This document shows positions 7,161 through 14,343 of a stretch of 29,802 nt of DNA, piece after piece. Position numbers and translations under genes: made by a program. The notes below the pieces were generated by a model that saw only the letters and a list, made by a program, of their open reading frames with translations, made no database searches and was not told the DNA's origin. This DNA comes from DATBLE01 sp038248655 (GTDB lineage: Bacteria; Actinomycetota; Thermoleophilia; Gaiellales; Gaiellaceae), in NCBI GenBank assembly GCA_038248655.1, contig JBBRXG010000024.1:1-29802 (forward strand). Direction: 5' to 3'. Numbering within the stretch: position 1 is the stretch's first letter; the number at the start of each line of letters is the position of its first letter.

Positions 7161-7471
7161 GCGAGCACCGCCTCGACGGCGCGTGAGAAGGTCAGCCATT
7201 CCAGGCGGCCGGCGGCAAGGCTCCGGCGACCCGAGCGTGTGATCCGGTAGACGCGCCGGCGCCGGCCGCTCGCATCCGTCCAGCGGCTCTGCACCAGCCC
7301 GTCGCGCTCGAGCCGGTGGAGCGCCGGGTAGATCGTCCCCTCGGGCAGCGTGAAGACCTCGCCGCTCCGGTGTCGCAGGCGCTGGATGATCGCGTATCCG
7401 TGCGCGGGCTCCTCTTCGAGCGCAGCGAGGACGAGCGAGTCGAGATGCCCTTTCAGAACCTCCGCCCTCAT
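7157..7471 (-). CDS. PadR-family transcriptional regulator
   Basis: 104 residues, the length of the short PadR subfamily. The family signature is complete: LKGHLDSLVLAALEEEPAHGYAI at the N-terminus, the wing region FTLPEGTIYPALHRLERDGLV, then SGRRRRVYRITRSGRRSL. PadR proteins are dimeric winged-helix repressors responding to small molecules. The gene overlaps the membrane-protein gene by four bases and starts 12 bases after the CinA-like stop. A TATAGA hexamer straddles that stop (complement of about 7482-7487) and could be a -10, so the PadR unit may have its own, self-regulated promoter. Confidence 0.9.
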   Translation of the reverse strand: MRAEVLKGHLDSLVLAALEEEPAHGYAIIQRLRHRSGEVFTLPEGTIYPALHRLERDGLVQSRWTDASGRRRRVYRITRSGRRSLAAGRLEWLTFSRAVEAVLA

Positions 7472-7483
7472 ACCCTCGCCATT

Positions 7484-8203
7484 CTATACCTCGCGTTGCG
7501 AGGCGTCCAGCTCGGGCTCGATCCAGGCGACGGCGGCGGCCAGCGCCCGCCCGTCCGCCGACTTGAGCACGACCTCGACCTTGCTGCCGCCTGGCCCGAA
7601 GCTGGGGTACGAGCCGACGAGGACGGCCGGGTGGAGGTCGGCCATCGCGGCCAGCACGGCGACGATGCGGCTCTCCGTCGTCCGGTAGGTGCGCCGCCAA
7701 GAGCCGATCGGCGCGCCGGCGCGGAGCTCGTCGGCGAGCGTCTCGAACATCGCCTCCATCTCGGCCGGCAGGCCGGGCAGCACGTAGACGTTGCCGATCA
7801 CGAACCCGGGCGCGCCTCCGAGCGGGTTCTCGATCGCGCGGCTTCCCTCCGGCAGCTGCGCCCAGCGGGCGACGTACTCGGGATCGCGGCCGAAACGCGC
7901 GCGGAGCCGCTCGGCGAGATCCGGCTGCTCGACCTGCGGCACGCCGAACCCGGCCGCGATCGCCTCGCGCGTGACGTCGTCGGGAGTGCCGCCGAGGCCG
8001 CCGGTGACGACGACGAGGTCGGTTGCCGCAGCCTGCTCGCGGACGAAGGCGGCGACCCGGTCGATCTCGTCCGGGATCACGGCGATCAGGCCGACCTCGA
8101 CGCCCAGCCCGGCGAGCCGCCTCGCGAGCCAGCTCCCGTTCGTGTTCTCGACGTCGCCCGAGACGAGCTCGTTTCCGACCGTGACGAGCGCCGCGCCTCG
8201 CAT
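7484..8203 (-). CDS. CinA-like protein (MoCF/MoaB-fold domain)
   Basis: 239 residues beginning MRGAALVTVGNELV; longer versions of this frame would run antisense through the divergent gene and are unlikely. The N-terminal domain is the molybdopterin-binding fold of CinA: NELVSGDVENTNG, then VVVTGGLGGTPDDVTREAIA. The C-terminal 80 residues (YRTTESRIVAVLAAMADLHP) match the middle KH-like part of CinA, but the nicotinamide-nucleotide deamidase (PncC) domain is absent. Similar stand-alone proteins are annotated as competence/damage-inducible protein A homologues. Its reaction is uncertain. It is separated from the divergent gene by only 18 bases. Confidence 0.8.
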   Translation of the reverse strand: MRGAALVTVGNELVSGDVENTNGSWLARRLAGLGVEVGLIAVIPDEIDRVAAFVREQAAATDLVVVTGGLGGTPDDVTREAIAAGFGVPQVEQPDLAERLRARFGRDPEYVARWAQLPEGSRAIENPLGGAPGFVIGNVYVLPGLPAEMEAMFETLADELRAGAPIGSWRRTYRTTESRIVAVLAAMADLHPAVLVGSYPSFGPGGSKVEVVLKSADGRALAAAVAWIEPELDASQREV

Positions 8204-8221
8204 CTCGGCGAGTATACGAGC
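8204..8221. promoter_or_regulatory. Compact divergent promoter with shared TATA palindrome
   Basis: The 18 bases between two divergent starts contain GTATAC (8212-8217). Read leftward it gives TATACT seven bases before the CinA-like ATG, consistent with a leaderless transcript. Read rightward it gives TATACG just before the GTG at 8222. No Shine-Dalgarno is visible on either side. -35 elements would lie inside the opposite coding regions. Confidence 0.35.
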
Positions 8222-8965
8222 GTGCTGTCCGAGCTCCGGGAGCGGCGCGACCACGAGTGCAGGCTGGTGCCGGAGCGGGCCCTCGAGACGATCGACGAGG
8301 CCGGGGCGTTCCTCCTCGACCGCGGCCTGCTGACGCGCAATCCCTCCGGATCGCTGCCCAGCCTGTTCGGAGCCTGCCACGAGGAGCCCTACCAGCCGGG
8401 ATCCGGCGGGTTCGGCGAGTGGCCGAGCACGAAGTGGCCGTGGAGCTTCGAGCTCGCCCTCCGCCCGGGCGTCGTCGCGCCGAAGATCCACCTCGGCAAG
8501 ACCCTCTACCTGAGCCCGGCGGTCGCCCGCCTCGCCGATCCGGTCGTCCGCGCGGAGCTCGACCGGCTGACGGAGGCGGACGCCGACTGGGCCCGCCTCC
8601 TCGCCCACCTCGAGGCGGCCGGCCCGTCGAGCCCGGACGACCTGATCGTCGAGCTCGGCCTGCGGCGGCAGGAGCTGAAGGCGATCCGCTCGCCGCTCGA
8701 GCGCTGCGGCGCGGTCGTCGCCCGCTGGGAGTCAGAGCAGAGCGTCCTCTACCGCTGGGACCATCTCCACCCGGAGGTGGTGGGCGGCGAGCCCGATCTC
8801 GGGCCGCTCGTCGTCGCCGCGGTCCGCGCGGCGGTCCTCGTCCCGGAGGATGAGCCGCGGCGCTGGTTCTCGTGGCGCTGGCGCTGGGAGACGGACCTCG
8901 TCGATGGGCTCGTCGCGGACCGTGCGCTCACCCGGCCCGAGCCCGGCTGGCTCGCCGCCCCCTAG
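8222..8965 (+). CDS. Uncharacterised 247-residue protein
   Basis: The start is a GTG at 8222; no better start lies downstream before the conserved-looking part. The protein is rich in Trp, Arg and Leu and has no signal peptide or membrane segment. An N-terminal helical part (VPERALETIDEAGAFLLDRGLL) is followed by a Gly/Trp-rich region (FGEWPSTKWPWSFELAL) and, at about 120-180, a helical winged-helix-like part (SSPDDLIVELGLRRQELKAIRSPLERCGAVVAR). This loosely resembles AlkZ/YcaQ-related winged-helix proteins, but no catalytic motif can be confirmed. The stop codon lies inside the left arm of a long hairpin. Confidence 0.6.
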   Translation: MLSELRERRDHECRLVPERALETIDEAGAFLLDRGLLTRNPSGSLPSLFGACHEEPYQPGSGGFGEWPSTKWPWSFELALRPGVVAPKIHLGKTLYLSPAVARLADPVVRAELDRLTEADADWARLLAHLEAAGPSSPDDLIVELGLRRQELKAIRSPLERCGAVVARWESEQSVLYRWDHLHPEVVGGEPDLGPLVVAAVRAAVLVPEDEPRRWFSWRWRWETDLVDGLVADRALTRPEPGWLAAP

Positions 8966-9000
8966 ATGATTGATCGGAAATTCGTCGATCAATCATCTAG
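8962..9000. repeat. Long hairpin A (CTAG-bounded inverted repeat)
   Basis: Perfect 15-bp arms, CTAGATGATTGATCG at 8962-8976 and its reverse complement at 8986-9000, with a nine-base loop. The TAG in the first CTAG is the stop codon of the plus-strand gene. It is related to hairpin B. There is no T tract, but it could act as a terminator. Confidence 0.9.
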
Positions 9001-9084
9001 CAGGTGATGTGACCGGAATTGGCAGCGTTGAGCCCTGCCGTAGCGTTTGTGCATCGCCCCTGGGATCTCGGATTCCGGCTTCTG
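9001..9084. other. Spacer between paired hairpins; no gene
   Basis: These 84 bases hold no plausible gene. CCGGAAT (9013-9019) and ATTCCGG (9072-9078) form a further inverted pair, and GGCAG/CTGCC (9021-9025, 9035-9039) a small hairpin. With hairpins A and B the whole 8962-9120 segment is a nested symmetric unit, like a REPIN or a small MITE. Confidence 0.5.
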
Positions 9085-9120
9085 CTAGACGATTGGTCGA
9101 TCTATCGATCAATCGTCTAG
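9085..9120. repeat. Long hairpin B (CTAG-bounded inverted repeat)
   Basis: Arms of 17 bases (9085-9101 and 9104-9120) pair at 16 positions around a two-base centre; the arms begin and end with CTAG. The outer end read inward (CTAGACGATTGATCG) matches the outer end of hairpin A at 14 of 15 positions. The complement of CTA at 9117-9119 is the stop codon of the minus-strand DUF71 gene. Confidence 0.9.
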
Positions 9121-9776
9121 CCCGATGCGACGAGGTCGCAGAAGACGAAGCCGTCACGCTCGAGCACGTCGCCGACCTCGAGTGCGACCGCCTCCGTGAA
9201 GACGGGACCGGAGTAGACGAACGTGTGAAACTCGCCGTTCTCGCCGCAAGGATCGACGTCCCCCGGCAGGTCGGCGAGGAAGGAGGCGTCGTAGGCACGG
9301 CCGGCCCACGAGGGGTCGAGGCGGCGAGGGTCGACGCACACGATCGCGGCTCGGAAATCGGCGTCCACGAACTCATGCGCCAGGGCGGCAGTATCGCTGC
9401 CCCAGAGCGGGAAGATGCCCTCCTTGCCGGCGCGCGCGAGCTGGCCCTCGCGGTACGAGCGCACGTCTTCGAGGAACAGATCGCCGAATGCGACGCCCTC
9501 GACGTCGCGGAGCGGAGGGGCGTCGAAGGCGCGGGCGATCCGTTCCTCGTAGACCTCGTTCACGCACGCGGGCGGAATCCTGATCTCGACCAGCGGAACT
9601 CCGACCGCCTCCGCCTGGCGCACCAAGAGCGAACGGCGCACGCCGTGCATGCTGATCCGGTCGAAGCCGTCTGTCAGCGTCGTAAAGAGGGCGCACGGCT
9701 CGTCTCCCTCGGCGCGCAGCGCGCGCAACGCCAGCGCCGAGTCCTTCCCGCCGCTCCACGAGAGCGCAAGGCTCAC
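9117..9776 (-). CDS. DUF71/COG2102 PP-loop ATPase, probable B12-salvage type
   Basis: 219 residues. The PP-loop is SGGKDSALAL at 9-18, which binds ATP for adenylation of a carboxylate. Family motifs follow: LFTTLTDGFDRISMHGVRR and the C-terminal GENGEFHTFVYSGP segment (about 185-198). Eukaryotic and archaeal members are diphthine-ammonia ligases, but bacteria lack diphthamide. From memory, comparative genomics has predicted a B12-salvage subgroup, presumably forming an amide. Here the gene overlaps the stop of the BtuD-like ATPase by four bases and is the last gene of a riboswitch-headed corrinoid operon, which fits that prediction. The reaction is inferred, not shown. Confidence 0.85.
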   Translation of the reverse strand: MSLALSWSGGKDSALALRALRAEGDEPCALFTTLTDGFDRISMHGVRRSLLVRQAEAVGVPLVEIRIPPACVNEVYEERIARAFDAPPLRDVEGVAFGDLFLEDVRSYREGQLARAGKEGIFPLWGSDTAALAHEFVDADFRAAIVCVDPRRLDPSWAGRAYDASFLADLPGDVDPCGENGEFHTFVYSGPVFTEAVALEVGDVLERDGFVFCDLVASG

Positions 9777-10558
9777 GAAGGTCTGACCGGCACGACCGCG
9801 AGACCGTCGAGGATCCGGACGTGGGCGCCGTAGTGAGCCCGGATCAGCTCCGGGAGGAGGACGTCGCGCGGAGCGCCGTCCGCGACCGCACGGCCCCCGT
9901 CGAGGAGGAGCAGCCGATCGGCGTACTGCCCGGCCAGGGTGAGATCGTGCATCGCCGCCAGCACGGTCAGCCCATGGTCTCGCCGGAGCTCGTCGACCAG
10001 CTCGAGCGCCTGCTGCCCGCGCCCGACGTCGAGGGCGCTCGTCGGCTCGTCGAGCAGGAGCAGCGGCGCCTCCTGGGCGATCGCCCGGGCGAGCACTGCA
10101 CGCTGGCGCTCGCCGCCGGAGAGGGTCCCGAGCCGGCGCGCAGCCAGGTGGACGAGATCGAGCCGCTCGAGGGCCACGTCGGTCGCCTCCAGGTCCGATC
10201 GGCTCTCACGTCCGAAGTAGCCGGTGTACGGCGTCCGACCGAGCAGCGCGTAGTCGGCAACCGCCATCTCGGAGGGCATCTCCGGCACCTGCGGAACGAG
10301 CGCCACGCGTCGCGAGCGTTCGCGGCGGCCGAGCTCCGCTGCGTCGTCGGCTCCGACCTCCACCCGCCCGGTATGGGGCACGAGGCCCGCGATCGCGCGG
10401 AGGAGCGTGCTCTTCCCGGCGCCGTTCGGGCCGATCACCGTCAGCCACTCTCCGCCGTGGAGCTCGAGCGACACGCGATCGAGGACGCGGACGCCGCCGA
10501 GCGCCACCGAGACGTCCCGAAGCGCGACCGAGACCTCCTGGACCGCGACGGCGCTCAC
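9773..10558 (-). CDS. btuD: ABC transporter ATPase, BtuD/FecE type (corrinoid uptake)
   Basis: 261 residues from a GTG overlapping the permease stop (GTGA). It contains Walker A GPNGAGKSTLL (about 40-50), Q-loop LVPQVPEMPSE, signature LSGGERQRAVLARA, Walker B LLLLDEPTSALD and the H-switch AMHDLTLAGQYADRL. This is the FecE/BtuD branch, energising uptake through type II importers. Substrate assignment to cobalamin or corrinoids comes from the upstream riboswitch. The long ORF extending through the permease in this frame is a shadow. Confidence 0.92.
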   Translation of the reverse strand: MSAVAVQEVSVALRDVSVALGGVRVLDRVSLELHGGEWLTVIGPNGAGKSTLLRAIAGLVPHTGRVEVGADDAAELGRRERSRRVALVPQVPEMPSEMAVADYALLGRTPYTGYFGRESRSDLEATDVALERLDLVHLAARRLGTLSGGERQRAVLARAIAQEAPLLLLDEPTSALDVGRGQQALELVDELRRDHGLTVLAAMHDLTLAGQYADRLLLLDGGRAVADGAPRDVLLPELIRAHYGAHVRILDGLAVVPVRPS

Positions 10559-11625
10559 GTCCGGCGGCTCGTACGGAGGACGACGGCGAAGAACGGCGCT
10601 CCGAAGAAGGCGGTGACGACTCCGATCGGGAGCTCGCCGGGCGCCATCAACGTCCGCGCCAGCACGTCGCAGAAGACGAGAAACCCCCCGCCGACGAGGA
10701 TCGACAGGGGCAGGACGAGCCGGTAGCTCCCTCCCGCGAGCAGGCGGACGGTGTGCGGCACGATCACGCCGAGGAAGCCGATCAACCCGCTGACCGCGAC
10801 CGCCGCCGCCGTCCCCAGCGTCGCCGCGGTGACCAGCACGAGCCGGAGCCGCGCGACGTTCACGCCGAGGCTCGCCGCCTCCTCGTCCCCCAGGGTCAGC
10901 ACGTCGAGCGAGCGCCGGTAGAGGAGGAGAGTCGCGCCGCTGACCGCGGCGTACGGCAGGAGGAGCAGGACGTCGTGCCAGCCTGCGGTGTCGAGCTGCC
11001 CGAGGATCCACGAGTAGACGGCCTGCAGGGTGTCCGCGTGCCGTTGCTGGACGAAGGTCTGGATCGCGGTCAGAAACGACGCAACCGTGACGCCGGCGAG
11101 TACGAACGCGGCGGGGCCGGCGCTGCGGCCCGCCGCCCGGCCGATCACGTAGGTCATGGAGACGGACGCGATCCCGCCTGCGAACGCCGCCAGGGGGAGC
11201 AGGTCCCCGTCGAGCGTCGCGCCGCGGGCGTAGGCGATCGCAAACGTCGCTCCCAGCCCCGCGCCAGCCGCCACGCCGAGGAGATACGGGTCGGCGAGCG
11301 GGTTCCGGAAGGCGCCCTGGTAGGTCGCGCCGGCGGCCGAGAGGAGCGCGCCGACGAGCAGGCCGAGCACGACGCGCGGAGCACGCAGCTCCCAGACGAT
11401 CGCCTGCTGGCTGGCGGAGGCATCGGTGTGCGTCCCGAGGACGTGCGAGCTCAGGACATGGATGACCGTGCCGAAGCCGACGTCGACGGGCCCGATGAGC
11501 AGCCCGGCCGCGGCCGCTCCGACCGCGAAGAGGGCGGCTCCGGCCGCCCACGCCCACGGCCGACCTCTCGCGTGCCGGACTGCAGAGGCTGCGGGGAGCC
11601 GGAGCTTCGCCGCCTCGGTGCTCAT
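10555..11625 (-). CDS. btuC: ABC transporter permease, BtuC/FecCD family
   Basis: 356 residues from an ATG that overlaps the binding-protein stop (ATGA). A cytoplasmic basic N-terminus is followed by about ten hydrophobic helices. FecCD hallmarks are present: LRAPRVVLGLLVGALLSAAGATYQ-type segment (residues about 75-97), NPLADPYLLGVAAGAGLGA, and near the C-terminus SGLIGFLGVIVPHTVRLL with the ATPase-coupling region. It forms the membrane channel with BtuD and receives substrate from BtuF. Confidence 0.92.
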   Translation of the reverse strand: MSTEAAKLRLPAASAVRHARGRPWAWAAGAALFAVGAAAAGLLIGPVDVGFGTVIHVLSSHVLGTHTDASASQQAIVWELRAPRVVLGLLVGALLSAAGATYQGAFRNPLADPYLLGVAAGAGLGATFAIAYARGATLDGDLLPLAAFAGGIASVSMTYVIGRAAGRSAGPAAFVLAGVTVASFLTAIQTFVQQRHADTLQAVYSWILGQLDTAGWHDVLLLLPYAAVSGATLLLYRRSLDVLTLGDEEAASLGVNVARLRLVLVTAATLGTAAAVAVSGLIGFLGVIVPHTVRLLAGGSYRLVLPLSILVGGGFLVFCDVLARTLMAPGELPIGVVTAFFGAPFFAVVLRTSRRT

Positions 11626-12479
11626 CGCCCGGCGACCGCCCGGAGTGCGCTCTCGACGGCGCGGACGAAGTTGACGAGCCGGGGGCCCCAGCGGGAGGCG
11701 ATCGAGTCGTCGATCACGGCGACGGTGCCCCGGCGCACGGCCGGGATCGTGCTCCAGCCAGGGCGCTGGGCGACGGTTGCACGGCTCTGGTTGCAGCACC
11801 GGGTGTCCGAGAGCACGATCAGGTCGGGCTTCGAGGCGATGATGTACTCGGCGGAGAGCTGCACACCGCCCAGCGACGTCCCGCCCGCCGCGTCGGCGAT
11901 GTTCTCGAGCCCGAAGAGCCGGTAGACCGCGCCGATGATCGACCCGGACGTCGCCGAGTAGTAGTCGGGGCTGATCTCGTGGTAGACGGAGACCGACCTC
12001 GTGTCGATCCGGGCACGGGCCGACCGGACGAGGGCTGCGATCCTCGTCCGCATCCGCCGGACCAGCGCGGTGGCGCCGCGGTCGTGGCCGGTCGCACGGC
12101 CGAGGGCGAGGATCTGCGCGTAGGCCTGGGGGAACGTGGTCGCCGGCAGCTCGAGCAGCACGCGGACGCCCGCCTGGCGGAGCGCGTTCGAGAGCCCCTT
12201 GGGGTCGTACGAGAGGACGACCAGGTCGGGGCGGTAGCCGACGATCGCCTCGGCGTTCGGGGTGAAGCCGGACAGCCGCGTCCGCGGCGCCCGCTTCGGG
12301 TAGTCGGAGCGATCGTCGACGGCGATCACCTGCTTGCCGGCGCCGATCGCGAACAGCGTCTCGGTCGCCGTCGGCGACAGAGAGATGATGCGCTGGGGCG
12401 CTGAAGCGGCCGGCGAGCCGGCGGCGGTCGAGAGCACCAGCACGAGTGCTACGAGGAGTCCGAGGAAGAGCCTGGACAC
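11622..12479 (-). CDS. btuF: Corrinoid ABC transporter substrate-binding protein (BtuF-like)
   Basis: 285 residues. A strong AGGAGG (complement of 12484-12489) lies four bases before the GTG at 12477-12479, which settles the start; in-frame codons farther upstream are riboswitch sequence. The N-terminus is a signal peptide (RLFLGLLVALVLVLSTAAG, Ala-rich cleavage region) with no lipobox Cys. The mature part shows the periplasmic-binding-protein fold of the BtuF/FepB class: RIISLSPTATETLFAIGAG, VAVDDRSDYP-like and PDLVVLSYDPKG. In a Gram-positive it must be retained at the surface by other means, which is unusual. It is the first gene after the riboswitch. Confidence 0.9.
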   Translation of the reverse strand: MSRLFLGLLVALVLVLSTAAGSPAASAPQRIISLSPTATETLFAIGAGKQVIAVDDRSDYPKRAPRTRLSGFTPNAEAIVGYRPDLVVLSYDPKGLSNALRQAGVRVLLELPATTFPQAYAQILALGRATGHDRGATALVRRMRTRIAALVRSARARIDTRSVSVYHEISPDYYSATSGSIIGAVYRLFGLENIADAAGGTSLGGVQLSAEYIIASKPDLIVLSDTRCCNQSRATVAQRPGWSTIPAVRRGTVAVIDDSIASRWGPRLVNFVRAVESALRAVAGR

Positions 12480-12489
12480 GAATCCTCCT

Positions 12490-12516
12490 TCCGCGAGGGG
12501 TTCGATGGTTTCGCGG
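12490..12516 (-). promoter_or_regulatory. Hairpin next to the btuF ribosome-binding site
   Basis: On the minus strand CCGCGA (12511-12516) can pair with TCGCGG (12491-12496), ending one base before AGGAGG. It lies between the riboswitch aptamer and the start codon and could be part of a translational expression platform. Confidence 0.4.
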
Positions 12517-12675
12517 CGGGCGGCAGGTCTTCTGACTCGGGGCTCCCCCTCCACCGCCTTCCCGGCGTCGTCCGCCAGTGGCGTTCCGGCGGAGGGCATC
12601 TCCCCTTACAGCGGCGGGACCGTCCCGGACTCACACCGGGTTCCCTCACCGCTCGCCTATCGATCCGAGCCTACC
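12517..12675 (-). ncRNA. Cobalamin riboswitch
   Basis: On the minus strand the conserved elements appear in order: AGGGAACCCGGTG...GTCCGGGAC (P3-P6 core), GCCGCTGTAAGGGGA, the GCCACTGGC loop (complement of 12574-12582), GGGAAGGC, and the 3' B12 box AGTCAGAAGACCTGCC (complement of 12522-12537). This is a class I adenosylcobalamin-type aptamer. It controls the btuF-btuC-btuD-DUF71 operon, normally shutting it off when B12 is plentiful. The 5' boundary is approximate; its promoter must overlap the first bases of the divergent VanZ-like gene. Confidence 0.95.
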
Positions 12676-12686
12676 ATGGTCCGGAC

Positions 12687-13049
12687 ATGCCTTCCGTGCG
12701 GCTGCTCCGGGCCTGGGTTCCGGTCGTCCTCTGGGCCGGGCTGATCTTCGCGCTCTCCTCCATGCCCGATCTGGGCACCGGCCTCGGCACCTGGGATCTC
12801 GTCCTGCGCAAGATCGCGCACTTCGGCGAGTACGCGGTGCTCGGCCTCCTGCTCGTGCGCGCGACCGGCCGCGAGCCACTCGCCGCCCTCGCCGGCGTCG
12901 CCTACGCGGCGAGCGACGAGCTCCACCAGCACTTCGTCCGCGGCCGGCATGCGGCCTTCCGCGACGTCGCGATCGACGCCGCGGGCGTCCTCACCGGGCT
13001 CCTGTGCGCCCGGCTCGTACAATCCCGGGCATGGAGCGCAAGGAGGTAG
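12687..13049 (+). CDS. VanZ-like membrane protein
   Basis: 120 residues with four hydrophobic segments and VanZ hallmarks: VVLWAGLIFALSSMPDL near the N-terminus, KIAHFGEYAVLGLLL in the middle and the conserved DELHQHFVRGR...RDVAIDAAG segment near the C-terminus. VanZ-type proteins sit in the membrane; one confers low-level teicoplanin resistance, but most have unknown roles. There is no Shine-Dalgarno. TACCAT (12672-12677) is a possible -10 giving a nearly leaderless transcript. The start lies about 12 bases from the 5' end of the divergent riboswitch. Confidence 0.85.
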   Translation: MPSVRLLRAWVPVVLWAGLIFALSSMPDLGTGLGTWDLVLRKIAHFGEYAVLGLLLVRATGREPLAALAGVAYAASDELHQHFVRGRHAAFRDVAIDAAGVLTGLLCARLVQSRAWSARR

Positions 13050-13252
13050 GCGACCGGCAGCTCGACGCGCTGCTCGAGCGTCTCGACCGCCTGACCGGCG
13101 AGCTCCGGGCGCTGAACCGACGGCTCGACTCGGGCGAGAACCTCGCCCCGCTCGTCTACGAGCTGCGGTCGTTGAACGAGTCGCTGACCGCCCTCGCGTA
13201 CGCGGCGCTCGGCCAGCAGGGCCCGAACGTCCGGCGCCGCCGCGCCTCCTAG
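13031..13252 (+). CDS. Small coiled-coil protein
   Basis: 73 residues; ATG at 13031 inside the end of the VanZ-like gene (19-base overlap), so translation is coupled. Heptad-like Leu spacing in QLDALLERLDRLTGELRALNRRL (about 8-30) and LVYELRSLNESLTAL predicts a coiled coil, with a basic tail. No signal peptide and no known family. Its stop codon interlocks with the stop of the convergent sugar dehydrogenase gene. Confidence 0.6.
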   Translation: MERKEVGDRQLDALLERLDRLTGELRALNRRLDSGENLAPLVYELRSLNESLTALAYAALGQQGPNVRRRRAS

Positions 13253-14343
13253 CCTGCGATCTTGTAGAGGATGCCGCGCTGGGAGACCGCGTACAGCCCG
13301 CCGCGCGCGTCCTCGCCGAACGAGGTCAGCTCCGGGATCGTGAAGCGCTCGCGGCGCAGGCCCGTCGCCTTCCCCTTGCTCACCCGCAGGCTCCAGACCG
13401 TGCCCGAGCAGTAGTCGCCGTAGAAGTAGCGGCCGACGAGATCGCGCCGCACCTTTCCGCGGTACACGTAGCCGCCCGTGATCGAGCAGCCCGCCGCGTG
13501 GCTGTAGACGGCGATCGGCCCGACGAGGGTGCCCCGCGAGTCGACCGAGCGGGTCCGGTCGTACGGCGCCCGCCCTTCGTAGACCGCCCAGCCGAAGTTG
13601 TTCAGCCGGCCGAGGTTCGCGCGCGCGACGTAGTCGACCTCCTCCCAGGCCCCCTGCCCGACGTCGCCGATGTACAGGTCGCCGTTCGCCCGGTCGAACG
13701 AGAACCGCCAGGGGTTGCGCAGCCCGTACTCGGCGACCGCCGGCCTGGCGTTCGGGTCGTTCACGTTCAGCTTCCAGATCTTCGCGAGCTTGGTCGTGAA
13801 GGTCTGGCCGTTGTTGTTCGGGTCGCCGCCCGAGCCGCCGTCGCCGAGGCCGATGTAGAGGAGCCCGTCGGGGCCGAAGGCGAGCTGTCCGCCGTTGTGA
13901 TTCGCGAAGGGCTGCTGCTCGAAGAACAGCTCGCGGGCCGACGACGGGATCCCGCGGGTGCCGTCGGAGCGGTATTCGACCACCCGGGTGTTGCCGGCGG
14001 TGTCGGTGTAGTCGACGTAGAAGAGGTGGTTCGTGCCGTAGCGCGGGTGGAACGCGACCGACAGGAGGCCCTGCTCGCCGCCGCTTCGAACCAGGCTGCG
14101 GATATCGAGGAACGGCTCCGCGCGGAGCTTGCCTCCGGCGACGACCCTGATCACGCCTTGCTGCTCGACGACGTACAGCTTGCCCGGCTCGCTCTTCGGG
14201 GCGGTCACGTAGGTCAGTGGGGCGAGCCCTCGGACGACGACCGCTGGAGTCGCTGCCTGGAGCGCCGCGGCATGGGGGACGCCGCCGAGCGCGAGGACGG
14301 CGACGACGAGGACGGTAACGGTGCTAGCTCTTGAGGAGGACAC
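13249..14343 (-). CDS. Secreted PQQ-dependent sugar dehydrogenase (glucose/sorbosone dehydrogenase family)
   Basis: 364 residues from a GTG at 14341-14343, overlapping the TrkA gene by 20 bases; earlier ATGs would put an arginine-rich stretch before the signal peptide. The signal peptide is at about 6-28 (TVTVLVVAVLALGG, Ala cleavage site). The six-bladed propeller family motifs follow: YVVEQQGVIRVV, GEQGLLSVAFHPRY, FANHNGGQLAFGPDGLLYIGLGDGG (with the catalytic His), NPWRFSFDRANGDLYIGDVGQ and CSITGGYVYRG. It would oxidise sugars or related alcohols outside the membrane using PQQ. No PQQ-synthesis gene is in the window, so cofactor source and substrate are unknown. Confidence 0.85.
   Translation of the reverse strand: MSSSRASTVTVLVVAVLALGGVPHAAALQAATPAVVVRGLAPLTYVTAPKSEPGKLYVVEQQGVIRVVAGGKLRAEPFLDIRSLVRSGGEQGLLSVAFHPRYGTNHLFYVDYTDTAGNTRVVEYRSDGTRGIPSSARELFFEQQPFANHNGGQLAFGPDGLLYIGLGDGGSGGDPNNNGQTFTTKLAKIWKLNVNDPNARPAVAEYGLRNPWRFSFDRANGDLYIGDVGQGAWEEVDYVARANLGRLNNFGWAVYEGRAPYDRTRSVDSRGTLVGPIAVYSHAAGCSITGGYVYRGKVRRDLVGRYFYGDYCSGTVWSLRVSKGKATGLRRERFTIPELTSFGEDARGGLYAVSQRGILYKIAG

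Noticed and set aside
3831..7250. A 1139-codon plus-strand reading frame
   Set aside because: It runs antisense to eis-like, pcrA, the membrane gene and padR, is extremely Arg/Glu/Pro-rich, and has no recognisable domain. It is a GC-rich shadow.
9773..11557. A 594-codon permease-ATPase fusion
   Set aside because: The N-terminal half is out-of-frame permease sequence; the real ATPase starts at the GTG at 10558.
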